Shown here in pieces: positions 1 through 5,817 of a stretch of DNA of 9,705 nt (position 1 is its first letter; every line of letters begins with the position of its first letter). The position numbers were made by a program, and so were the translations under genes. Below the pieces are notes generated by a model. That model was not told where the DNA came from. It was given only the letters and a program-made list of their open reading frames with translations, and did not search any database. Origin of the DNA: an uncultured Eubacteriales bacterium. Lineage in GTDB: Bacteria > Bacillota > Clostridia > Christensenellales > CAG-138. The DNA lies in assembly GCA_900550525.1 (NCBI GenBank), contig URSN01000070.1, positions 1 through 9,705 on the forward strand, in the 5' to 3' direction.

Positions 1-1
1 G

Positions 2-604
2 CGGGGGCGGCCGGTGGATGAGTTTACCGCCATCGCCGTGGGCGCGCTGAGGCTTACCGGCCTGCCGCGCGCGCTCGTGGCCAGCGTCGGCACGGGCACG
101 GCGTTCGTCATGGCGGAATCGGGCGCGGCGGCGCGGCACCTGGGCGGCAGCGGCGTGGGCGGCGGGACGCTGCTGGGCCTTGCGGACCTGGTCGACGGCG
201 TGGCGGACGCGCCGCACATCCTCGACCTGGCCGCGCGCGGCGAGCTGCGGCGCGTCGATCTGTGCATCGGCGACGTGACCGGCCGCGACATCCCCGGCCT
301 GCCCCCCTGCACGACCGTGGCGAACCTGGCCCGGCGGCAGGCGGAGGCGAGCGCGGCGGACCGCGCGCGCGGCGCGGTCAACCTCGTGTGCCAGACGGTA
401 GGCGTGCTCGCCGCGTTTGCCGCACGCGCGGAGGGCGTGGGCGACGTGGTGCTCGTGGGCACGCCGGTCGCGCATCCCGTCTTTTCCGAGCTGATCCGGA
501 TGGTGGAGCTGCTGCACCCCGTCCGCTTCCACGTGCCGCCGCACGCCCCGTTTGCGGCGGCCATCGGCGCGGCACGCGCCGCCCTTTCCCCGGCGAACGA
601 ATAA
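2..604 (+). CDS. coaW: Type II pantothenate kinase, 3' part (5' end outside window)
   Basis: Phosphorylates pantothenate with ATP, the first step of cytosolic coenzyme A synthesis. The reading frame is open from the first full codon (R-G-R-P before VDEFTA), so the gene starts upstream and the ATP-binding N-terminus is missing; the GTG at 14 is an internal Val codon. What remains resembles the C-terminal half of type II (eukaryote/Staphylococcus-like) PanKs of the actin/hexokinase fold: VDEFTA, then SVGTGTAFV, then the glycine-rich GGSGVGGGTLLGL stretch, a GDVTG segment, an ANLAR segment, a hydrophobic helix VCQTVGVLAAFAA, a LVGTP strand and a closing AAAIGAARAAL helix. These are family resemblances recalled from memory, not a database match. 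The stop is TAA at 602-604, and the Shine-Dalgarno of hom overlaps it, so the two genes probably share one mRNA. Another ASKHA-fold kinase is the main alternative, but the GTGTAFV/GVGGGTLLGL combination favours PanK II. Confidence 0.8.
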   Translation, partial: RGRPVDEFTAIAVGALRLTGLPRALVASVGTGTAFVMAESGAAARHLGGSGVGGGTLLGLADLVDGVADAPHILDLAARGELRRVDLCIGDVTGRDIPGLPPCTTVANLARRQAEASAADRARGAVNLVCQTVGVLAAFAARAEGVGDVVLVGTPVAHPVFSELIRMVELLHPVRFHVPPHAPFAAAIGAARAALSPANE

Positions 605-610
605 AGGAGG
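605..610 (+). promoter_or_regulatory. Ribosome-binding site of hom, overlapping the coaW stop
   Basis: AGGAGG lies 9 nt before the ATG at 620 and only 3 nt before an in-frame TTG at 614, so it selects the ATG as start. Its first base is one past the TAA of the preceding gene, within the A-run that includes that stop, which suggests translational coupling. Confidence 0.85.
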
Positions 611-619
611 ACGTTGACC

Positions 620-1909
620 ATGACCACGCATACCCTCGCCATCCTCGGCTTTGGCACCGTGGGCTCCGGCGTATACCGGATCGCCACGGAAAACCATGAC
701 GACATCCTGCACCGCGAGCTGCTCGACCTGCGCGTGGGCCGCATCCTCGTGCGCGATTTCGAGCACGAACCCAACCTGCACCTTGCGCCGCGCGCGCTGT
801 TCACCACTTCCATCGACGATATCCTCAACGACGAGGCCGTCGGCATCGTGGTCGAGTGCATGGGCGGCGTGGAGCCGGCGCGCACGTTCATCCTGCGCGC
901 GCTCGAGCGCGGCAAGACGGTCGTCACCTCGAACAAGGAGGTCATGAGCAAGCACTGGCACGAGTTCGACGCGGCCGCCCGGCGCAGCGGCGCGGGCCTG
1001 TACCTGGAGGCGACGGTGGGCGGGGGCATCCCGATCATCCGCACGCTCATCGATTCCATGCAGGCCAACAACGTCGAGCGCGTGATGGGCATCATCAACG
1101 GCACGACCAACTATATCCTCACCAAGATGGCCGAGGAGGGGCGCGCGTTCGACGAGGTATTGCAGGAGGCGCAGCGCCTGGGCTACGCCGAGGCGAACCC
1201 GACCGCGGACGTGGAGGGATACGACGCGATGTACAAGCTGTCCATCCTCTCGTCGCTGGCGTTTCTTGCGCACATGCCCATCGACGCGAGCTACCGCGAG
1301 GGCATCACAAAACTCACCGCGGAGGATTTTGAAGCCGCGGAGCTGCTAGGCTACGAGATTAAGCTGCTGGCCATCGGCAAGAAGAACGGGCATGCCATCG
1401 AGGTGCGCGTCCACCCGACCATGGTGCCAAAGGCCCACCCGCTCGCCTCGGTGCGCGGCGTGTTCAACGCCATCTTCCTCACCGGGCACGCCGTGGGCGA
1501 CGTGATGCTCTACGGCCGCGGCGCGGGCTGCATGCCGACGGCCTCCGCCGTCATGTCGGACGTGATCTACGCCTGCCATGCCGCCGGGCGGCACCGCTAC
1601 ACCACCTTCCGCAACGAAGCGCGCATGAGCGAGGAGATCGAGCTGGTGCGCGATTTCTCCTGCATCTACTGCGTGCGCCTGTCCGTGCACGACGCGCCCG
1701 GCACCATGGCGGCCATCGCCGCAGTGTTCGCCAGGCACGGCGTCTCGCTCAAGGACGTGCTCCAGCTCGGCGAACGGGCGGGCGGTTCGTCGCACATCAC
1801 GTTCATGACGCATACGGCGCGCGAGCTGAGCGTGCAGGCGGCGCTCGATGAGATCCGCGGCCTGCCGTGCGTGCACAGCGTGGAGAGCGTGATCCGCGCA
1901 GAGGCCTGA
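620..1909 (+). CDS. hom: Homoserine dehydrogenase with C-terminal ACT domain
   Basis: Reduces L-aspartate 4-semialdehyde to L-homoserine with NAD(P)H in the cytosol, the branch point towards threonine and methionine. The 429-residue length is normal for the monofunctional form with a regulatory domain. A Rossmann fold opens with GFGTVGSG (about 10-17). The TSNKEV segment carries the conserved Lys106. The catalytic region includes NGTTNYIL (160-167) and EANPTADVEGYDAMYK, where Glu191, Asp197, Asp202 and Lys206 match the spacing of yeast Glu208, Asp214, Asp219 and Lys223. From about 348 a C-terminal ACT domain begins (YCVRLSVHDAPGTMAAIAAVF), the usual site of threonine feedback inhibition; sensitivity here is inferred, not shown. 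The start is the ATG at 620, not the upstream TTG at 614, because of the AGGAGG spacing. It lies 15 nt behind the pantothenate kinase gene; no aspartokinase, thrB or thrC is in view. Confidence 0.96.
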   Translation: MTTHTLAILGFGTVGSGVYRIATENHDDILHRELLDLRVGRILVRDFEHEPNLHLAPRALFTTSIDDILNDEAVGIVVECMGGVEPARTFILRALERGKTVVTSNKEVMSKHWHEFDAAARRSGAGLYLEATVGGGIPIIRTLIDSMQANNVERVMGIINGTTNYILTKMAEEGRAFDEVLQEAQRLGYAEANPTADVEGYDAMYKLSILSSLAFLAHMPIDASYREGITKLTAEDFEAAELLGYEIKLLAIGKKNGHAIEVRVHPTMVPKAHPLASVRGVFNAIFLTGHAVGDVMLYGRGAGCMPTASAVMSDVIYACHAAGRHRYTTFRNEARMSEEIELVRDFSCIYCVRLSVHDAPGTMAAIAAVFARHGVSLKDVLQLGERAGGSSHITFMTHTARELSVQAALDEIRGLPCVHSVESVIRAEA

Positions 1910-2016
1910 GCGCAGCGGGATGCGCGCGGAGCGCCGCCCGTTTTCGCCCGCGGCGCATGCGGCGCTAAGCGCCGGGCAGCCGGGCGCGGCGGCGTGCGCG
2001 GCTGGAAAAATACTGC
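1910..2016 (+). other. hom 3' region: GC hairpins without a T-tract
   Basis: Two hairpins can be drawn. One has a 7-bp stem (1931-1937 with 1950-1956, loop 1938-1949). The other has a 6-bp stem with a TAA loop (1960-1965 with 1969-1974). Neither is followed by a run of T, so no classical intrinsic terminator for hom is visible. Its transcript may end by Rho or run on through the tRNA to the terminator at 2145-2179. No coding potential is supported here. Confidence 0.4.
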
Positions 2017-2045
2017 TTGCAAAAAGGCGGCGGATTCGCTATAAT
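2017..2045 (+). promoter_or_regulatory. Sigma-70/A promoter of tRNA-Thr
   Basis: The -35 is TTGCAA (2017-2022, 4 of 6 to consensus), the spacer is exactly 17 bp, and the -10 is a perfect TATAAT (2040-2045). Initiation is expected near 2052, leaving a 5' leader of about 14 nt before the mature tRNA. The position immediately upstream of a tRNA and the AT-rich core in a GC-rich background support it. Confidence 0.85.
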
Positions 2046-2065
2046 GGGTTCGCTGAGCCTTTGGT

Positions 2066-2141
2066 GCTGATGTAGCTCAGTCGGTAGAGCACTTCATTGG
2101 TAATGAAGAGGTAGGCAGTTCGAATCTGCTCATCAGCTCCA
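2066..2141 (+). tRNA. tRNA-Thr (anticodon GGT)
   Basis: All four arms can be folded by eye in 76 nt. The acceptor GCTGATG (2066-2072) pairs with CATCAGC (2131-2137), followed by discriminator T and an encoded CCA (2139-2141). The D-arm is GCTC...GAGC around AGTCGGTA. The anticodon stem CTTCA/TGAAG closes a 7-nt loop TTGGTAA, giving anticodon GGT, which reads ACC and ACU. The T-arm GGCAG-TTCGAAT-CTGCT has one G-U pair. It has its own promoter upstream and a terminator 4 nt downstream, so it is probably a single-tRNA transcription unit, possibly also reached by readthrough from hom. Confidence 0.97.
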
Positions 2142-2144
2142 CGT

Positions 2145-2179
2145 CGGAGCAAGCTTTGTATCGCTTGCTCCGGCTTTTT
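2145..2179 (+). terminator. Rho-independent terminator after tRNA-Thr
   Basis: CGGAGCAAGC (2145-2154) pairs perfectly with GCTTGCTCCG (2163-2172) around an 8-nt loop, extendable by U-G and G-C pairs (2143-2144 with 2173-2174), followed by TTTTT (2175-2179). It starts 4 nt after the tRNA CCA. Confidence 0.95.
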
Positions 2180-2395
2180 CATTTCATCTACAAAAGACGG
2201 GGCAAGCGCCGCGCCGGGAAAACGCGCCGCCGGTCGAGGCAATATGGCGCGCGCCCGTCTGAAGAACCGCCGCTTGGGAGCGTGCATGCGCCGCATGCGT
2301 TATTTTCGGTATTTACTATGCCATGCGTACGGGCGATTGCGCCCCGGTTGGTGTTCCCTTTTCAACATCCTGAACGGGATGGCGGGCGAACCGCA
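2180..2395. other. Intergenic region with no recognised gene
   Basis: This lies between the tRNA terminator and the convergent isomerase gene. It holds one small hairpin on the + strand, GTGCATGC (2282-2289) against GCATGCGT (2293-2300) with a GCC loop and two wobble pairs, followed by TATTTTC. It is at best a weak backup terminator. I see no convincing minus-strand terminator for the isomerase gene and no credible reading frame; the frames that cross it also run through the tRNA or antisense to the isomerase. Confidence 0.35.
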
Positions 2396-3241
2396 TCACT
2401 CCGTAGCAGCGGACGCGCGCAGGCGGCGGGCGGCCTGCACGGTGCGGCGCAGCGCCTCCGCCTCGTGTTCCAGCACGTATTCGCGCGACGGCAGATTCAG
2501 CGTCTCCAGTGTGAACGCGCCCGCATAGCCCGCCTCCAGTGCGGCGGCCAGCACGGCCGGCAGATCGAGCGTGCCGCAGCCGGGCAGGGTACAATCGGAA
2601 TCCACGACGTGCAGATTCGTGATGCGTCCGGCGGCCAGGCGCGCCGCAGCGGCGACGTCCCCATCCTCCAGGCTGGAATTGAACGTATCGAGCAGCACGC
2701 CCACGTTCGCCGGGTCTCCCAGCCGGTGCAGGAAGGCGAGCGTCTCCGCCGTGCTGTTGAGCAGCGTTGTCTCTACGCGCCGGATGGGCTCGACCTGCAG
2801 CACGACGCCGCGCCCGGCCGCATATGCGGCAAGCGGCAGGAGTTCCTGTGCCAGCCGCTCCAGCGCGGCGGCGCCATCCTCCGGCTGGCCGCGCAGCAGT
2901 CCAATGGTCACCGGCGGGCGCCCAATGCGCGCCGAGAGATCGACATGCCCGCGCACGATGGCCGCCGCCCGCGCGCGCACGGCCGGATTGGGTGCGGTCA
3001 GGGAGATGCCTTCCTCCCAGTACGACTGCCCGGTCGAGATGGTCGTCACGGCGAGATGGTTTTCCGCCGCCGCGCGGCAAAGGGCCGGCACGTCGATCCG
3101 TTCGGGATAGGTCACTGCGATCTCAACGCCCGTAAAGCCCTTGCGGCCGAGATCGGCAAACGCCGCGCGCCAGCCGGCGGCCGGATAGGGGGAGACGATC
3201 GAGTCATGCTGCAGGGGGACGATCTGGGAAAGACGGTTCAT
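2396..3241 (-). CDS. Sugar phosphate isomerase/epimerase-like TIM-barrel protein
   Basis: A 281-residue protein of the xylose isomerase-like TIM-barrel / AP endonuclease family 2 superfamily, which includes IolE, hydroxypyruvate isomerase, and tagatose or allulose epimerases. Candidate divalent-metal ligands sit at the ends of barrel strands in the expected order: Glu151 (VLQVEPI), Asp185 (VLLDTFN), His211 (NLHVVDSD) and Glu246 (FTLETLN), with a PGCGTLDLPAV loop (220-230) like the PGxGxxD loop of relatives. Glu40 (GVEIAV) is another conserved-looking acid. There is no signal peptide, so it is probably cytosolic. Start ATG at 3241 follows AAAGGAG with 6-nt spacing. It is monocistronic as far as can be seen and divergent from a threonine aldolase gene, which does not reveal its substrate. 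The exact reaction cannot be named from sequence. Confidence 0.88.
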   Translation of the reverse strand: MNRLSQIVPLQHDSIVSPYPAAGWRAAFADLGRKGFTGVEIAVTYPERIDVPALCRAAAENHLAVTTISTGQSYWEEGISLTAPNPAVRARAAAIVRGHVDLSARIGRPPVTIGLLRGQPEDGAAALERLAQELLPLAAYAAGRGVVLQVEPIRRVETTLLNSTAETLAFLHRLGDPANVGVLLDTFNSSLEDGDVAAAARLAAGRITNLHVVDSDCTLPGCGTLDLPAVLAAALEAGYAGAFTLETLNLPSREYVLEHEAEALRRTVQAARRLRASAATE

Positions 3242-3330
3242 GGGCGGCTCCTTTGTCTGGCAGGAAAGGGCTGAAATGGACGGAAAGGGGCGGAATGCAT
3301 CTGCTGCCGCCCGCTTCAGGGGTCTTCTCT

Positions 3331-3360
3331 ATTGTAATCCAGCGGGGCGGGAGCGCGCAA
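3331..3360 (-). promoter_or_regulatory. Probable promoter of the isomerase gene
   Basis: Read on the minus strand: -35 TTGCGC (3355-3360, 3 of 6 to consensus), 18-bp spacer, -10 TACAAT (3331-3336, 5 of 6). The predicted transcript would have a leader of about 80-85 nt before the ATG at 3241. The -10 is good for this GC-rich sequence but the -35 is weak. Confidence 0.5.
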
Positions 3361-3400
3361 GCGTTCGCGACAACTTTTCTCTGCGCCCGTGCGGCGGTTT

Positions 3401-3473
3401 TGCGCGCTGCGGCCGTACCGCTTTCTTTTGCCAAGCCGGCGGCTGCGCGCTGCGGCGTTGGCAAGCCGGCGGC
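3401..3473 (+). repeat. Interleaved direct repeats A-B-A-B upstream of threonine aldolase
   Basis: Unit A, TGCGCGCTGCGGC, occurs exactly at 3401-3413 and 3444-3456. Unit B, TTGCCAAGCCGGCGGC at 3428-3443, recurs as TTGGCAAGCCGGCGGC at 3458-3473 (15 of 16 identical, 30-bp period). The mismatch makes the ends of the two B copies an inverted pair, TTGCCAA and TTGGCAA. The second B copy begins exactly at the -35 hexamer of the aldolase promoter. It could be a pair of operator sites or a leftover of a small tandem duplication. Confidence 0.6.
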
Positions 3474-3487
3474 GGGTATGCTATACT
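3458..3487 (+). promoter_or_regulatory. Promoter of the threonine aldolase gene
   Basis: The -35 is TTGGCA (3458-3463, 5 of 6), the spacer is 18 bp, and the -10 is TATACT (3482-3487, 5 of 6), preceded by TGC (3479-3481), an extended -10 motif. Transcription would start near 3494, giving a leader of about 70 nt. The -35 lies inside the second B repeat, so a protein bound there would block RNA polymerase. Confidence 0.75.
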
Positions 3488-3564
3488 CCTTGCAGCGGGC
3501 TGTGCGGGCGCTGGGACGGCGTCCGCAGGGATGAGATACGGGGCCCTTAACGGGAGGACGGGAT

Positions 3565-4596
3565 ATGGTTTCCTTTGAGAGCGATTATACGACCGGGGCG
3601 CATCCGGCGGTCCTGCGGCGCCTGCTGGAGACGAACCGGGAGCCGCTGCCCGGCTACGGCGCGGACGGTTACTGCGCGCGCGCGGCGGAAAAGATCCGCG
3701 CCGCCTGCGGCGCGCCGCAGGCGGACGTGTGCTTCCTGGCGGGTGGGACGCAGGCCAACGCGGTGGCCGCCTCGGTGCTGCTGCGCGACCACGAGGGCGC
3801 GGTCGCCGCGGAAACGGGGCACATCGCCGCGCACGAGGCCGGCGCGATCGAATACACCGGGCACAAGGTGCTCACGCTGCCGCAGCACGAGGGCAAGCTC
3901 GACGCGGACGAGCTTGCGCGCTTTCTCGCCGCCTTTTACGCCGACGAGAACCACGCGCACATGGTCCATCCCGGCATGGTCTATCTGTCGCACCCGACGG
4001 AATACGGCACGCTGTATGCGCTTGGCGAGCTCACGGCCATCGCCGGCATCTGCCGCCGGTACGGGATGCGGCTGTATCTGGACGGCGCGCGGCTGGGCTG
4101 CGCGCTGGCAAGCCCCGCGGCCGACATGGCGCTGCCGGACATCGCGCGGCTGTGCGACGCGTTCACCATCGGCGGCACGAAGATGGGCGCGCTGTGCGGC
4201 GAGGCGCTGGTATTCCCGCGCGGGGACATGCCGCCGCACATGCTCGCCTCCGTCAAGCGGCGCGGCGCGCTGCTGGCCAAGGGGCGGCTGCTGGGCGTGC
4301 AGTTCGACGCGCTGTTCACCGACGGGCTGTACCTTGCCATCGGCCGCCATGCCGATGAGGCGGCGCAGCGGCTCAAGGAGCTGTTCGTGCGCCGCGGCTA
4401 CGCGCTGCGCCTGGATTCGCCGACGAACCAGCAGTTCGTGATCCTCTCGGCTGCGCAGGCCGCGCGGCTTAAGGAGCGGGGCGTCGCCTTCAGCTTCTGG
4501 GAGGCGCTGGCGGACGGCGCCATGGTCGCGCGCTTTGCCACCTGCTGGTCCACCACGCAGGAGGATCTTGCATCGCTCGAGGCGGCGCTTTGCTGA
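3565..4596 (+). CDS. ltaE: Low-specificity L-threonine aldolase (PLP enzyme)
   Basis: Cleaves L-threonine or L-allo-threonine to glycine and acetaldehyde, reversibly, using pyridoxal phosphate; a cytosolic fold-type I enzyme of the aspartate aminotransferase superfamily. The 343 residues match the family length. Visible landmarks: SDYTTGAHPAVL (6-17), GYGADGY (30-36), the PLP-phosphate loop GGTQAN (60-65), GHIAAHEAGAIE (85-96) with the ring-stacking and active-site histidines, HPTEYGTLY (143-151), DGARLG (173-178) with the Asp that contacts the PLP nitrogen, and GGTKMGAL (203-210) with the Schiff-base Lys206. Start ATG at 3565 follows GGGAGG with 7-nt spacing. It is transcribed from its own promoter and ends at a strong terminator, so it is probably monocistronic. 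Stereospecificity (L versus L-allo) and a related beta-eliminating lyase activity cannot be separated by eye. Confidence 0.93.
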   Translation: MVSFESDYTTGAHPAVLRRLLETNREPLPGYGADGYCARAAEKIRAACGAPQADVCFLAGGTQANAVAASVLLRDHEGAVAAETGHIAAHEAGAIEYTGHKVLTLPQHEGKLDADELARFLAAFYADENHAHMVHPGMVYLSHPTEYGTLYALGELTAIAGICRRYGMRLYLDGARLGCALASPAADMALPDIARLCDAFTIGGTKMGALCGEALVFPRGDMPPHMLASVKRRGALLAKGRLLGVQFDALFTDGLYLAIGRHADEAAQRLKELFVRRGYALRLDSPTNQQFVILSAAQAARLKERGVAFSFWEALADGAMVARFATCWSTTQEDLASLEAALC

Positions 4597-4628
4597 GCGC
4601 GCGGGCGCGCCTTCCGCAACGCATACGG

Positions 4629-4658
4629 GGCGCGGCGGGCAGGCCGCCGCGCCTTTTT
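4629..4658 (+). terminator. Rho-independent terminator after threonine aldolase
   Basis: A 10-bp all-GC stem, GGCGCGGCGG (4629-4638) with CCGCCGCGCC (4644-4653), closes a 5-nt loop GCAGG and is followed by TTTTT (4654-4658). It works only in the + direction: on the minus strand the hairpin is not followed by T, so hemW has no obvious intrinsic terminator here. Confidence 0.93.
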
Positions 4659-4671
4659 CGCTTCCGCCGCG

Positions 4672-5817
4672 CTACGGCAAAAACGGCAGCAGCGCCTCGT
4701 TGAGCAGGTCGAGCCCGCGCGCGTTGAGCGCGAACGCCTCCCCCGTCTCCCGCGTCCAGCCGAGGCGGCGCAGCCGCGCCACGGCCTGCGGATACGCCTC
4801 GTAGAGCGACACGCCAAAGCGCGCGGAAAACGCCCTGAGCGGCAGCCCCGCGACTGTGCGCAGCGCGAGCATGACCGTCTCGAACATCTCCTCGTCCCGC
4901 CCGATGGCGCGCACCTGCCGCGCCGGCAGGCGGCCCGCGCAAACGGCGCCGGCATACGCCTCGAGCGCGGGATGGTTCTCCCGCCGCGTCCAGGCGCCGT
5001 CCACGCGCTGCGCGCCGTGCGCAGCCGCGCCAAAGCCCAGATATTCCCCGTTGATCCAGTAGTTCAGGTTGTGGCGGCAGACAGCGCCGGCGCGCGCGAA
5101 GTTGGAGATCTCGTAGCGCGTAAAGCCGTGCGCGGCGAGATAGGCCATGCCGGCGTCCTGCATGTCGGCCACGGCGTCCTCGTCCGGCAGGGCCGCGCGC
5201 CCGGCGCGCACCCGCTCAAACAGCGGCGTGCCCTCCTCGAGGATGAGCGCGTAGGCGGACACATGCCGCACATCCGGCCGCGCGCACACGCGCGCGAGCG
5301 TGTCCAGGTACGCCGCCGCACTCTGCCCGGGCAGGCCGTGCATCACGTCCACATTGATGTTGTCAAACCCGGCGTCCCGCGCAAGGGCCATGGTCCGTTC
5401 AAACTGTTCGTAGGTATGGATGCGGCCGATGGCGGCCAGCAGCGCGCCGTCGGCGCTTTGCAGCCCGATGGACAGCCGGTTGACCCCCGCCGCGCGATAG
5501 GCGGCAAGGCGCGCCGCATCCACCGCGCCGGGGTTGCACTCCACGGTGATCTCCGCATCCGGCGCCACGGGATAGCGCGCGCGCAGCGCGTCGAGCACGC
5601 CCGAGAGCGCCCCGCCCGACAGGAGCGACGGCGTGCCGCCGCCAAAGAACACCGTCTCCACCGCCGCCGGCACGGGCAGCCGCTTGGAAGCGAGGGCGAT
5701 CTCCCGCTCGAGCAGCGCGGCATATCCTTCCGCGCGCTCCGGCTGCGCATAGGAGACAAAATCGCAGTAGGCGCACTTTCTGACGCAGAACGGGATGTGA
5801 AAATAGACGCCGGCCAT
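4672..5817 (-). CDS. hemW: Radical SAM heme chaperone HemW
   Basis: HemW-type radical SAM protein, long misannotated as oxygen-independent coproporphyrinogen III oxidase (HemN); characterised members bind heme and deliver it to target proteins. The 381 residues fit the family. The cluster motif is CVRKCAYCDF (Cys11, Cys15, Cys18, then Phe20), with Phe rather than the extra Cys of true HemN. It is followed by the SAM-binding GGGTPSLL (about 59-66), ECNPG (about 93-97), NRLSIGLQS, a DVMHGLPGQ segment, and the HNLNYW motif typical of HemW. The C-terminal part matches the HemN_C winged-helix region. Start ATG at 5817 overlaps the lepA TGA by one base (TGATG). No clear Shine-Dalgarno precedes it, so translation is probably coupled to lepA. 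In many Firmicutes the heat-shock operon hrcA-grpE-dnaK follows; here the next gene is the convergent threonine aldolase. Confidence 0.94.
   Translation of the reverse strand: MAGVYFHIPFCVRKCAYCDFVSYAQPERAEGYAALLEREIALASKRLPVPAAVETVFFGGGTPSLLSGGALSGVLDALRARYPVAPDAEITVECNPGAVDAARLAAYRAAGVNRLSIGLQSADGALLAAIGRIHTYEQFERTMALARDAGFDNINVDVMHGLPGQSAAAYLDTLARVCARPDVRHVSAYALILEEGTPLFERVRAGRAALPDEDAVADMQDAGMAYLAAHGFTRYEISNFARAGAVCRHNLNYWINGEYLGFGAAAHGAQRVDGAWTRRENHPALEAYAGAVCAGRLPARQVRAIGRDEEMFETVMLALRTVAGLPLRAFSARFGVSLYEAYPQAVARLRRLGWTRETGEAFALNARGLDLLNEALLPFLP

Larger units (their letters stand above)
3242..3564. other. Divergent intergenic region (323 bp)
   Basis: This separates the minus-strand isomerase gene from the plus-strand threonine aldolase gene. 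It contains the isomerase ribosome-binding site (3248-3254), a minus-strand promoter candidate (3331-3360), an interleaved repeat set (3401-3473), the strong plus-strand promoter (3458-3487) and the aldolase ribosome-binding site (GGGAGG, 3552-3557). Reading frames that run through it cross these signals and are not supported as genes. Confidence 0.7.

Noticed and set aside
2360..2400. T-box-like bases (GGGATGGCGGGCGAACCGC) after the tRNA region
   Set aside because: They do not match the T-box core closely, no specifier stem or antiterminator is visible, and no + strand gene follows.
2156..3274. 372-codon + strand frame beginning inside the tRNA terminator
   Set aside because: It starts in the terminator hairpin and runs antisense to the metal-ligand-containing isomerase gene; Arg/Gly/Gln-rich without recognisable domains.
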